Positions 1 through 6,868 of a stretch of DNA of 34,797 nucleotides are shown here, piece by piece. The translations under genes and the position numbers were made by a program. The stretch's first letter is position 1, and every line of letters starts with the position of its first letter. Source of the stretch: an uncultured Eubacteriales bacterium (lineage in GTDB: Bacteria; Bacillota; Clostridia; Christensenellales; CAG-138); NCBI GenBank assembly GCA_902794055.1, contig CADBGC010000005.1, positions 1 to 34,797 on the forward strand, read 5' to 3'. The notes under the pieces are model-generated. The model had not been told where the DNA came from. It saw only the letters and a program-made list of their open reading frames with translations, and ran no database searches.

Positions 1-16
1 TTAAATTTTTTGATGT

Positions 17-253
17 GTGAGTGATTATAATATGATTGAAATACACTTCTTATTTTTAGAATTTGTTTTTACAGCTGTATGGCTGATAATTAGGATTGCT
101 GTATGGGTTAAGGGAAAACAAATAAACTGGAAGCGAGAGGCAGTCCTGCTCCTGCTATATATCAATCTGGCTGTTATATTACGATTTACTTTCTTTCCTA
201 TGTTCAAAGTGGGTGGACGCATTCAGCCGCTTATAGCGCGGAGGCTGCTCTGA
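17..253 (+). pseudogene. VanZ-like membrane protein, 3' truncated
   Basis: The reading frame encodes about 70 residues that resemble the N-terminus of VanZ-like proteins: two hydrophobic segments (about residues 8-28 and 42-58) followed by RFTFFPM and GGRIQPL, where VanZ proteins begin their conserved loop. The more likely start is the ATG at 32 rather than GTG at 17. After about base 232 the VanZ-like sequence stops abruptly, and the remaining codons are the antisense of a PcfB-type gene. A full VanZ protein is roughly 150-200 residues with four to five membrane segments, so this copy lacks more than half and should be non-functional. VanZ-like proteins are linked to envelope and glycopeptide tolerance; that role is family knowledge, not something seen here. 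The family call rests on general pattern and is moderately certain. Confidence 0.55.
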
Positions 254-535
254 GGTGTCCTTCTTGAGAGCGTAGTCAATCCCGTATTTGTTGGCTGTCC
301 GCTCAAAAGCCTTGATGTTTCCGTCGGTCACTTCGATGTTGCTGATAGCGGCGTTTTGCTCCACAAGATGCTTAATGGACTGCTTGCCCCGATAGGTTTT
401 CGGTCGGGAGGCATTTTTCTGAGCCTTCTCAATTTCCTCCACGAACTTCTTGAGAGCTTTGTCCAGCACCTCGGCAGTGATTTTGCCGCCCTTAATGGCT
501 ATTGCTACCATTTTGCTATTTACTTCATCCTGCAT
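179..535 (-). pseudogene. PcfB family (DUF3801) conjugation protein, C-terminally truncated
   Basis: Residues 1-102 match the PcfB/DUF3801 family found next to the TcpA/VirD4-type coupling protein in Gram-positive conjugative elements: a start MQDEVNSKMVAIAIKGGKIT, then KHLVEQ, SNIEVTDGNIKAFE and KYGIDYALKKD. The family normally continues past the PPRY motif with about 40-60 more residues. Here it runs into the antisense of the VanZ-like fragment near base 230 and ends with an unrelated 16-residue tail. The ATG at 533-535 follows an AGGAAGGAG ribosome site. In intact elements this gene is followed by the coupling ATPase, which is absent, so the transfer module has been lost. Related genes upstream on the same strand support an origin in an integrative element. 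Confidence 0.7.
222..238. other. Recombination or deletion junction between VanZ-like gene and element
   Basis: Two convergent family-like sequences, VanZ-like on plus and PcfB-like on minus, both lose their characteristic sequence within about ten bases of each other here. This marks the left edge of the foreign fragment. It could be a natural deletion or insertion end, or an assembly chimera; the sequence alone cannot separate these. Confidence 0.5.
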
Positions 536-620
536 AGGAATCTCCTTCCTGAGAATTATCGGGATAGAATGCGGCGACTAAGGCGGCACACCCCTGAGAC
601 AGAGAATAGTCATGCTTGAT
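525..620 (-). pseudogene. Possible short element ORF with damaged start
   Basis: On the minus strand a 29-codon frame reads HDYSLSQGCAALVAAFYPDN and ends at a TGA that overlaps the start of the PcfB-like gene, the kind of overlap seen in translationally coupled operons. A strong GGAAGGAGG site lies just upstream, but no ATG, GTG or TTG is in frame at the right distance: the in-frame codons before HDY are ATC AAG. The well-placed ATG at 611-613 opens a different frame that stops after 11 codons. The peptide looks protein-like rather than random, so a one-base deletion or point change near the start is my inference. No function is assigned. Confidence 0.3.
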
Positions 621-638
621 ACCTCCTTCCTGAACGGA

Positions 639-1475
639 TTACCTCTGACCGTAGAGGTCGTGATTTACAAGAGCCGAATAGTAGTTGTCAATCGTCAGCG
701 AAGCGTTATAGAGCGTTGTAAGCAGATAAGCCCTGATGTTCCGAATATCAGACGGGCATTCATCCATTGCATGAAGGATATACTCTACATGGCTGCTATT
801 GAGCTTTAGAAACCGCGACTTTACGACTTGCTGGGGCATATCCTCGCCATTTATGCGAATGGTGGGATTCGTTGAACAGATAACGTCAAGCATGATCTCC
901 ACCATCTCATTTACGCGCTTAGTATCAAAGCGTTTGTCCTGAGAGAGAATGTCGATTTCAAGGTTATCCCAAATAAACTCTCTGTATCGCTCTCGCTCTT
1001 CCATCCTATCCATCCCATCAAGATTGATAGATTGATATTTACTCATAGAGTTATTTCTTTCTTGGTATATTTCTTGATTAGTATTTATTTGTGCGGGATT
1101 TTCCTCGTATGGGATACCCATGTCTGGATTATCCATATCGGGATTTTCCGTATGTGGATTATCCGTATCTGGCGAATGCGGTTGTGGCTGTTCGTAAATA
1201 TCGAAGATCGTGCTGCATAATCTGCCCTTGCTGTCACGCTGTCTGCGGCGAACAAGATAGCCGCTTTTCTCAAGCTCCTTGAGGGCAGAGAGGATAGCGT
1301 CGGGACCTTCCTTGCAGATTGAAGATAAGCCACGGGTAGAGAACTTCCAGCCGTCATTGAAGGATAGCATCTTCGAGAGAAGCCCGACTGCTTTTAACGA
1401 GAGGTTTTTGTCACGCAGATGGAAGTTTGCCATGACCGTATAGCCACGCTTTTTGTTTATACGGTAGACACCCAT
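639..1475 (-). CDS. DUF6017 replication-type helix-turn-helix protein of an integrative element
   Basis: 278 residues starting at MGVYRINKKRGYTVMANFHL. The N-terminal 100 residues form a winged-helix region (LSLKAVGLLSKMLS, then LKELEKSGYLVRR) as in RepA_N-like and DnaD-like element replication proteins. The middle is a low-complexity Pro/Asp/Asn stretch (repeats of NPDMDNP type, about residues 120-150). The C-terminal 110 residues (IDILSQDKRFD to NYYSALVNHDLY) match my memory of DUF6017. In gut Clostridia elements this gene sits upstream of PcfB and the coupling protein, as here. I start at 1475 because an AGGAG lies ahead of that ATG; the longer frame to 1634 only covers the overlapping Cys-rich gene in another frame. 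The precise role in replication or transfer is inferred. Confidence 0.75.
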   Translation of the reverse strand: MGVYRINKKRGYTVMANFHLRDKNLSLKAVGLLSKMLSFNDGWKFSTRGLSSICKEGPDAILSALKELEKSGYLVRRRQRDSKGRLCSTIFDIYEQPQPHSPDTDNPHTENPDMDNPDMGIPYEENPAQINTNQEIYQERNNSMSKYQSINLDGMDRMEERERYREFIWDNLEIDILSQDKRFDTKRVNEMVEIMLDVICSTNPTIRINGEDMPQQVVKSRFLKLNSSHVEYILHAMDECPSDIRNIRAYLLTTLYNASLTIDNYYSALVNHDLYGQR

Positions 1476-1479
1476 GCGT

Positions 1480-1698
1480 TCAACTCTCCTTTGCTTTCTC
1501 CTGAAACCTTCTTGTTGAGAGGCTGACCGGCGAATACGGGCATTCCTCAAAGACGCAGGATTGATACTTCCAGTGGGGACGGTGGAACCGGCATGACCGG
1601 CATTCCTCACAGATTCCTTCGAAGCCACTGTCATAGTGAGAAAAAGGCGTTTCCTGCATCAAGACCTCAAACGCCCTCGCACAACCTTTCGGGTACAT
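1480..1698 (-). CDS. Small cysteine-rich element protein
   Basis: 72 residues beginning MYPKGCARAFEVLMQETPF, with cysteines arranged as CEECRSC about 12 residues before a second pair CVFEEC, suggesting a zinc ribbon or knuckle. The start at 1698 is preferred over the upstream ATG at 1713 because GGAGG stands 8 bases before it, whereas no ribosome site precedes 1713. It ends 4 bases before the DUF6017 gene and is probably co-transcribed with it. Proteins like this are recurrent between the HTH gene and the DUF6017 gene in gut Clostridia elements, but I know of no assigned function. Confidence 0.6.
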   Translation of the reverse strand: MYPKGCARAFEVLMQETPFSHYDSGFEGICEECRSCRFHRPHWKYQSCVFEECPYSPVSLSTRRFQEKAKES

Positions 1699-1728
1699 TG
1701 CTAAAACCTCCATTCTGAAAATAATAAA

Positions 1729-1771
1729 AGCCCCGTCATTGTTCTGCTATGCGCAGTGCAATAACGGGGCT
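1729..1771 (-). terminator. Intrinsic terminator or attenuator inside the element operon
   Basis: A near-perfect hairpin with arms AGCCCCGT and ACGGGGCT and further inner pairing (ATTG with CAAT, CTGC with GCAG). On the minus strand the stem is followed by TTTTATTATTTT. It lies between the HTH gene upstream and the Cys-rich gene, so it would end or reduce read-through from the HTH gene. Confidence 0.7.
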
Positions 1772-1785
1772 GTGCCGCCTGTTCA

Positions 1786-2394
1786 TTATTCTGTTATTTC
1801 TTGTCGCTCAAGAAACTCCTTGATGAGAAGCGTATGCTTCCATGTTTTCCGTGTAATGTTGATGCAGTATTGGGAAACAAGGAAATCCACAAGGCTGATC
1901 TTCGGTATAAGCAGCTTACCTGAGATACGAAATGCCTTGAGCTTCTTTGTGCTGCACCAGCGATGCAGAGATGTATCACAGTAGCCGAGTGCATCCACAA
2001 CCTCTATCACCGTCAAAAGATCGCCGTAGCCTTCCAGCTCATTCTCGATGTATTCACGGAAGGCTGCTTTGCCGTCGTCGGAAAGCTTCATCAGCTCGTT
2101 CCGAAACGTAGCATTGGAGGTGTAGTGACCGGAACGTCCTTCATACCAATGATCCGGTGCGCGATACTTTTCAGGGTGAAGCTCCCGGTCAATCAAATAG
2201 AAGATCACATCGTCGGTGCGTATGGTGTACCGGCGAGTTTTTTTGCCCGAATCCCTGCACGGAACCAAGCCGCTTTGCAGGAGATGGAGGGCAGTTGCTT
2301 TGCTGATATGAGCCATCCGGTAAAACTGATCCTTTGAGATTGTCTCAGGGTATTCCTTGCGGATAGCCTCATAGTATTTTGCGCTTTTTGTCAT
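1786..2394 (-). CDS. Helix-turn-helix DNA-binding protein of an integrative element
   Basis: 202 residues. Two putative DNA-binding segments: residues about 10-60 (KDQFYRMAHISKATALHLLQ, then GLVPCRDSGKKTRRYTI) and about 130-175 (LTVIEVVDALGYCDTSLHRW, then LKAFRISGKLLIPKISLVDF), both of the MerR/excisionase winged-helix type in which a helix-turn-helix is followed by a wing contacting DNA. The middle links them with ELMKLSDDGKAAFREYIENE. ATG at 2394 is chosen because AAGGTGG lies 8 bases upstream; the GTG at 2406 overlaps that site. It is first in the minus-strand element operon and may regulate the element or act in excision; that is inference. Confidence 0.65.
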   Translation of the reverse strand: MTKSAKYYEAIRKEYPETISKDQFYRMAHISKATALHLLQSGLVPCRDSGKKTRRYTIRTDDVIFYLIDRELHPEKYRAPDHWYEGRSGHYTSNATFRNELMKLSDDGKAAFREYIENELEGYGDLLTVIEVVDALGYCDTSLHRWCSTKKLKAFRISGKLLIPKISLVDFLVSQYCINITRKTWKHTLLIKEFLERQEITE

Positions 2395-2457
2395 GCTGAT
2401 AACCACCTTGTTTTTGATTTTTGGTATAGGTAGGTGTTATCTGCATTTTTCTGTGTG

Positions 2458-2506
2458 TTCTCCCCGAGTTCTCCCCATTCTCTCCCCAAAGGGCATTTTT
2501 CTCCCC
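2458..2506. repeat. Four iterated TCTCCCC motifs
   Basis: The heptamer TCTCCCC occurs at about 2460, 2470, 2481 and 2500 within 50 bases, three times preceded by a T (TTCTCCCC). It sits just upstream of the HTH gene, on the element side of the border with the surface-protein gene. A minus-strand frame crosses it (GTG at 2602 to 2369) but I see no family signal in it. The array could be a set of protein-binding sites. Confidence 0.4.
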
Positions 2507-2638
2507 AAAATCGGATTTTTCTCGAACTCCTTGTCTCATCGGAGGTTTCGCTTTTTCAACCGCCAAAGGACGAAAAAACGCTGTATTTTCAAGGGTTTCC
2601 ACGTTCTGCTATTGTCCGTGGTTTTCCCGCTTTTTCTT

Positions 2639-5296
2639 TCAAAGTCTGGATAACGACACTGACTCGAAATCGCTGTAGCTGATCTGCCTGATCTCGAACC
2701 TTACGGCGCTGCCGTTATGCTTTTCAACCGTATAGAGCTCGCCCGTTGTGTCGCTCTTAGTGTATTTCTTCTGATAATTCAGGGGGTTCTGCTTTTTATA
2801 GCATTCGCCCAGCGCAAGCAGCTCTTCAACGTCGCCGTTGCTGCCGAAGAAATACGCGGAGTTTGCCTCTTCCATGGGGCGGCAGAAATCATAAACCACG
2901 TATCTTTCGCGGATATCCACCTTGGGAAGCGGGAACTTGAGGCCGGGCTTGGCAGCGCTCTCGTCCGCATAGATGCCCGTGCGACTCGGATCGTTCGTTG
3001 GGATATTCTCGCCTACCGCAAAGCTGCTCGCAAGCAAACCCGTTATGGTAACTATCAGCTTGTTGCCCCTAACGACACCGTTTACATTTACGCAGGGCTG
3101 CAGATCGAATTTTGAGACCGATACGGACTCAGCAGCATTGTCCACCGCGGTTTGCGCGTTGGAAAGCGTATATTTGTTGCCGAAGGTGTAGCTGTCGCCG
3201 TTTATGCCGGTGCAATCCGCCATCTCGACCTTTACGTTTGCGGGTGTAAAGTCCTCGGGCATATCGAAATACTCCGAGAGATAGTCGCGCAGAACCGCAT
3301 CGGCGGAAAGCGCCGAGGAGCTGCCGGACTGATCGGTTTCGATGGTGATGACCTCGGAGCTGATAAGCTGGAATGCTTCAATAAGGCGTTCAACGTTCAA
3401 GCTGCCATCGCCGATAACGCTGGTGCCTGATACGGTTCCGTTCAGCGAGTTGTGCGCATCGACAAAGTAATTATCGATCCACAGGCCGCCGCCGTCCGTG
3501 CTGTATGCGCTTTCAAGATCGGTGTTTCGATATTCCGGCCAATCGTAAACGTGAAGCCGGGGATTATTCGAATCAGACGCATCATACTCCGCCACCTTAT
3601 TCGGGAAAGCGCCGCTTGCATTCGGAACATAGTTGCTTGAGATATATCCAAGGAACTTCCTCAGCAGCATTTCATGGGATGTTCCCGTTCCGTTTGCTCC
3701 GGTAAAGAAGTGATCGGGGAAGTACTCCTCGGTATCAAAATAAGTTATCGGAATTCCTATCACCGAATTAGCATGCTCGCGATATTCCTTAAAGAGCTTG
3801 TATATACCGTCATCAGTATCGGCGTATATCGGCGGATTATGCCCAAGAGCTGCCGCCCAGTTGACGTCCAGCTCATTATGTACCACCATCTCGATGTCGT
3901 CCCAAATAAGACCGACGGTATAGATCGTTGCGGGTTCGCCGTAGGTGTTGCCCTTGATCCTGCCTGCGCTCTGCATACACAGATTTGCCCACTTAGGACT
4001 AAAGGCGGTTTCACCAACATAGCCGTCCGTGAAGATGATAACGACCTTCTTGCGGTTCTCCCAGCTTCCGTAGACCTTAACGCCGTTGATATAGGTATAC
4101 TCGTTTTCAACCCAGCGGCCTCTGATCCAGTTGCCTGCTGCCACCCTTGCCTTCTGCGCTCTTGCATAGGTATAAAAGCCCTTGATCGTGCCGTTATACT
4201 CGTTGCCGTTGTTGAGATCGACCCAGAAGAACTCGGAGCAGGGCTGGTCATCGGGACCGCAAACGGTTACGTTCTGCGTAAACGTGCCGTTGGGATCGGC
4301 AACGTAATAGGTTGCGTTTCCGCCCGCGCTCTCAAAGAAATAGGAATACTTGGAGCTTTCATCTGGAACAAAGGTGAATGCGACCTGATCCGGATCGGGC
4401 TTGAAGTACATATTGGCGTGGTTTGCTGCGTTCGGCCTGTATGCATCCATGATGCCCTCGACCATCTTCATGCCAACGTGCATCGCCGTTGCACCGCGCT
4501 CCGAAGGAATCGCCTTATCGGGATTGTAGGCATCGACAGATGCAAGAAGCTCGTTCTTTTGGGTGCGAACGTCGAGCATCGCCTCGCCGTAATGCGCCTG
4601 AGCGGAATCGTAGGGATAATAGCCGAGATTGTCGTAGTGATCTATGCCCTCAGCAACGACCGTGCCGTCTCCCGGATAATAGGAGTTGCTCCGATCGACC
4701 CGAGGCTGAAAGCTGAAGGTGCAGCCGTTGCCATTGAAGCGGTACTTCTGTGCTCCAACATAAAGCTCGGAACCGGCATAAGGGGCTCTTTCTGCAAAAT
4801 ACTGACCGACGATCGAGTTCTCGCAGCCATAAGCCGCGATCGCCATCCTATGGCGCACGGTTTCGCTCGAGCTTGCGGCGATCATGTTGATAAGCCTCGC
4901 TGCAGCCTCCTTGATAGCGGTGGTATGATTGCAGTTCCACTCAAGCAGCCTGTTTCCCTCAAGCAGAAACGAGCCATGATCCGCCATAGAATAGGATTGG
5001 TCGAGCAGCAGTATAACGTCCACGGGAACCGTGCTTTCAAAGGAGCTGACTTCAACGCTGCCCTTTGTGTAAGCGCTAAGCTCGATCGTGTAGGTTCCGT
5101 CCTCGGTGAGCCATGCCTTTTTGTCGAGCACGGCATTGGGGTCGTTGCCCTGCGTGTAGCTGTTATCCACGCCCGAGCGGGTTCCCCCCGCGGAAGCAGC
5201 GGAAATATCCGCTCCGCGAAGAGCAAAGAGCGCTCCGAAAATCATGGCAAATGCCAAGAAAATCGAAAGCGCTCTTTTAAGAAGCTGTTTCGTCAT
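2639..5296 (-). CDS. Secreted von Willebrand factor A surface protein, probably 3' truncated
   Basis: 885 residues. A signal peptide covers residues 1-36 (Lys/Arg start, hydrophobic core FLAFAMIFGALFAL, cleavage near ISAASA). A VWA domain begins near residue 92 with VDVILLLDQSYSM, which supplies the DxSxS part of a metal-ion-dependent adhesion site; the Thr of GATAMHV and the Asp of VVIIFTDG supply the rest. The middle is rich in Asn, Gly and Tyr, as in adhesin or pilin-tip proteins. Such proteins normally end in Cna-B-like repeats and a sorting signal or membrane anchor. Here the frame stops after FESVSLSRL within bases that look like element DNA, so the anchor seems lost. AGGAGG stands 8 bases before ATG at 5296. 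A strong promoter and a structured leader precede it. It is likely an adhesion protein, released if truncated. Confidence 0.8.
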   Translation of the reverse strand: MTKQLLKRALSIFLAFAMIFGALFALRGADISAASAGGTRSGVDNSYTQGNDPNAVLDKKAWLTEDGTYTIELSAYTKGSVEVSSFESTVPVDVILLLDQSYSMADHGSFLLEGNRLLEWNCNHTTAIKEAAARLINMIAASSSETVRHRMAIAAYGCENSIVGQYFAERAPYAGSELYVGAQKYRFNGNGCTFSFQPRVDRSNSYYPGDGTVVAEGIDHYDNLGYYPYDSAQAHYGEAMLDVRTQKNELLASVDAYNPDKAIPSERGATAMHVGMKMVEGIMDAYRPNAANHANMYFKPDPDQVAFTFVPDESSKYSYFFESAGGNATYYVADPNGTFTQNVTVCGPDDQPCSEFFWVDLNNGNEYNGTIKGFYTYARAQKARVAAGNWIRGRWVENEYTYINGVKVYGSWENRKKVVIIFTDGYVGETAFSPKWANLCMQSAGRIKGNTYGEPATIYTVGLIWDDIEMVVHNELDVNWAAALGHNPPIYADTDDGIYKLFKEYREHANSVIGIPITYFDTEEYFPDHFFTGANGTGTSHEMLLRKFLGYISSNYVPNASGAFPNKVAEYDASDSNNPRLHVYDWPEYRNTDLESAYSTDGGGLWIDNYFVDAHNSLNGTVSGTSVIGDGSLNVERLIEAFQLISSEVITIETDQSGSSSALSADAVLRDYLSEYFDMPEDFTPANVKVEMADCTGINGDSYTFGNKYTLSNAQTAVDNAAESVSVSKFDLQPCVNVNGVVRGNKLIVTITGLLASSFAVGENIPTNDPSRTGIYADESAAKPGLKFPLPKVDIRERYVVYDFCRPMEEANSAYFFGSNGDVEELLALGECYKKQNPLNYQKKYTKSDTTGELYTVEKHNGSAVRFEIRQISYSDFESVSLSRL

Positions 5297-5322
5297 TAGA
5301 TGTTCCTCCTAAAACTTACAAA

Positions 5323-5420
5323 TGTTATGCGCGGGAGTACCGAGGTACGCATAAAAAAAGCATACCCAACTACACCAGACCCCCCTGAAACCCTTTGTCT
5401 GCCGGTGATTTAGTGTATGC
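5323..5420 (-). promoter_or_regulatory. Structured leader with terminator-like hairpin ahead of the VWA gene
   Basis: On the minus strand the transcript should begin near 5420, where a long bulged hairpin starts: arms GCATAC and GTATGC, then ACTA with TAGT, CACC with GGTG, AGAC with GTCT, separated by short bulges around a 16-base loop. It is followed directly by seven T (5359-5353). A second hairpin, TTATGCG with CGCATAA, occupies 5354-5324. The first would terminate a transcript of about 68 bases, so expression of the surface protein may depend on anti-termination. It matches none of the riboswitch consensus sequences I can recall. Confidence 0.55.
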
Positions 5421-5426
5421 GCTTGT

Positions 5427-5456
5427 ACTATAACACGCGCCCTTCCTCTTTGTCAA
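5427..5456 (-). promoter_or_regulatory. Promoter of the VWA surface protein
   Basis: On the minus strand TTGACA (5456-5451) and TATAGT (5432-5427) are separated by 18 bases; shifting the -10 by one base gives TTATAG with a 17-base spacer. This is a near-consensus vegetative promoter firing into the hairpin leader. Confidence 0.75.
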
Positions 5457-5546
5457 GCATTTTTTATTTTAAACTTGTTTTTTATTTATTACATTTTTAT
5501 TATGCCAAGTGTGACATTGTTACCGACAGCAGGGCTCCTCCTGTTG

Positions 5547-5552
5547 TATAAT
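5547..5552 (+). promoter_or_regulatory. Likely -10 box for the superoxide reductase gene
   Basis: A consensus TATAAT lies 120 bases upstream of the superoxide reductase start. The -35 region (CCGACA near 5523-5528) matches only partly. The 5300-5671 gap otherwise holds only the VWA promoter and leader. Confidence 0.5.
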
Positions 5553-5671
5553 TCAAATGCAGCATCAAAAGGCGCAGCTTGCGTTGTGTGCCCCAATGAT
5601 GCATTATACTGCAAGCCGCTTCGGTCGGCTTCGCAAAACAAAAACGAAACCGAAAAACGGAGGAAAAAACT

Positions 5672-6052
5672 ATGTGTGCAACCAAATTTTACATCTGCGA
5701 GCATTGCGGAAACATCATCGGCATGGTGCATGATTCGGGCGTTCCCGTGGTGTGCTGCGGTCAGAAGATGACCCGCCTTGAGCCCGGCACGGTCGAGGCG
5801 AGCCATGAAAAGCATATTCCCGTCGTAAGTATCGAGGATGGCAAGGTAAAGGTCGATATCGGCTCCGTGCCCCATCCCATGATCGACGAGCACTTCATTC
5901 AGTGGGTCTATCTTCAGACCGACCGCGGCGGCCAGCGCAAATGTCTCTCCCCCGGTGATGCGCCCGAGGTGAACTTCGCGCTTGCCGAGGAAAAGCCCGT
6001 CGCCGTGTTTGCCTACTGCAATCTGCACGGTCTCTGGGTCGCCGAGCTGTAA
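5672..6052 (+). CDS. dfx: Desulfoferrodoxin (two-iron superoxide reductase)
   Basis: 126 residues, the usual length for class I superoxide reductase, a cytoplasmic enzyme that reduces superoxide to hydrogen peroxide without releasing oxygen. Residues 1-36 form the desulforedoxin-like iron centre with Cys9, Cys12, Cys28 and Cys29 (CEHC and CCGQKM). The catalytic iron site is formed by His48 (in HEKHIPV, which also provides the conserved Glu-Lys), His68 (HPM), His74, Cys116 and His119 (CNLHGLW). An AACGGAGG-type ribosome site precedes the ATG. A TATAAT box lies upstream. The peroxidase gene that follows fits the removal of its product. Strict-anaerobe character of the host is supported by this gene. 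Confidence 0.95.
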   Translation: MCATKFYICEHCGNIIGMVHDSGVPVVCCGQKMTRLEPGTVEASHEKHIPVVSIEDGKVKVDIGSVPHPMIDEHFIQWVYLQTDRGGQRKCLSPGDAPEVNFALAEEKPVAVFAYCNLHGLWVAEL

Positions 6053-6083
6053 CAGCGCGGAAATAAAAAGAAGCAAAGCTGAA

Positions 6084-6103
6084 CGCCTCCCGCAAGGGAG
6101 GCG
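6084..6103 (+). terminator. Perfect hairpin after the superoxide reductase gene
   Basis: CGCCTCCC and GGGAGGCG pair around a GCAA tetraloop. No T-run follows, so termination would be weak. Three tandem CTCTTCA heptamers follow at 6112-6132, resembling the CTTCATT words seen at 18123-18345. Confidence 0.45.
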
Positions 6104-6168
6104 CGGCGCAGCTCTTCACTCTTCACTCTTCATCATTGACTAAACCAAGCAAAGGAAGGATGGCCGCT

Positions 6169-6621
6169 ATGGAAACCAAGCTCTCCCCCGCCCCCGATTT
6201 CACCCTTTCGGATGCAGGCGGCAACCCCGTTTCCCTCTCCGATTTTCGCGGCAAAAAGGTGGTTTTATACTTCTACCCGCGCGACAACACGCCCGGCTGC
6301 ACCCGTCAGGCGCAGGCCTTCGCCAAGCTGCACGATGAATTCATCGAAAAGGGCGCGGTCGTTATCGGAATCAGCCGTGACAGCGCCGCTTCGCACGCAA
6401 AATTTGCCGAGAAGTACGACCTGCCCTTCATCCTGCTCTCCGATCCCGAGCTCATCGCGATAAAGGCCTACGGCGTTTGGCAGGAAAAAAAGCAGTACGG
6501 CAAGGTGAGCATGGGCGTGGTGCGCTCAAGCTTCCTTATAGATGAAAACGGAAACATCGTTTCAAGCTTTTTCAAGGTCAAGCCTGATGAAAATGCGGCG
6601 GAAATGTGCAGTCTGCTGTGA
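6169..6621 (+). CDS. bcp: Bcp-type thiol peroxidase (peroxiredoxin)
   Basis: 150 residues with a thioredoxin fold: APDFTLSD near the N-terminus, VVLYFYPRDNTPGCT with the peroxidatic Cys44, then GVVRSSFLIDENG. It reduces hydrogen and alkyl peroxides in the cytoplasm with thioredoxin. The usual resolving cysteine of this subfamily, five residues after the active Cys (PGCTxEAC), is replaced: here PGCTRQAQAF has Ala-Gln-Ala, so the enzyme should use a one-Cys mechanism or an external thiol. The start at 6169 has AAGGAAGGA 8 bases upstream; an in-frame TTG at 6136 lacks such a site. It follows the superoxide reductase gene and would remove the peroxide made there. Confidence 0.92.
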   Translation: METKLSPAPDFTLSDAGGNPVSLSDFRGKKVVLYFYPRDNTPGCTRQAQAFAKLHDEFIEKGAVVIGISRDSAASHAKFAEKYDLPFILLSDPELIAIKAYGVWQEKKQYGKVSMGVVRSSFLIDENGNIVSSFFKVKPDENAAEMCSLL

Positions 6622-6670
6622 TTTCATTCTATCCCCCTTATACCCCCGTATAATTTCTGCACATAAAAGC

Positions 6671-6708
6671 GGGCGCTCCCGATATCGGATGCGCTCGTTT
6701 TCGTTTTT
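6671..6708 (+). terminator. Intrinsic terminator after bcp
   Basis: An inverted repeat centred on CGATATCG (GCGCTCCCGAT against ATCGGATGCGC, two mismatches) is followed by TTTTCGTTTTT. It closes the peroxidase transcript about 50 bases after the stop codon. Confidence 0.6.
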
Positions 6709-6791
6709 CCGTTTTGCCCAGCAAGCATTGACTTTTCATGTTTTTTCACCGAAAGCGGCAGCTCCGCTCGGCATTTTTCTATCGCCGACTG

Positions 6792-6820
6792 TTTCCAAAT
6801 CGGTCTCGGTGCGGTATAAT
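6792..6820 (+). promoter_or_regulatory. Promoter of the AlkD-Nudix fusion gene
   Basis: TTTCCA (6792-6797) and TATAAT (6815-6820) with a 17-base spacer, about 50 bases upstream of the ATG. Confidence 0.55.
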
Positions 6821-6868
6821 TGGGTTATCAAGCATCAGGAAGCATCCAAGCTACGGAGAAAACGAACG

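Noticed and set aside
2369..2602. 77-residue minus-strand frame beginning GTG
   Set aside because: No ribosome site or family; it crosses the TCTCCCC array and overlaps the start of the HTH gene.
3674..5299. 541-residue plus-strand frame opposite the VWA gene
   Set aside because: It is the antisense shadow of a clear secreted protein with signal peptide and VWA motifs; no ribosome site or domain.
5323..5420. Cyclic-di-GMP riboswitch ahead of the surface protein
   Set aside because: The conserved core words of class I (GCAAACC, tetraloop receptor) and class II are not found, though the position would fit.
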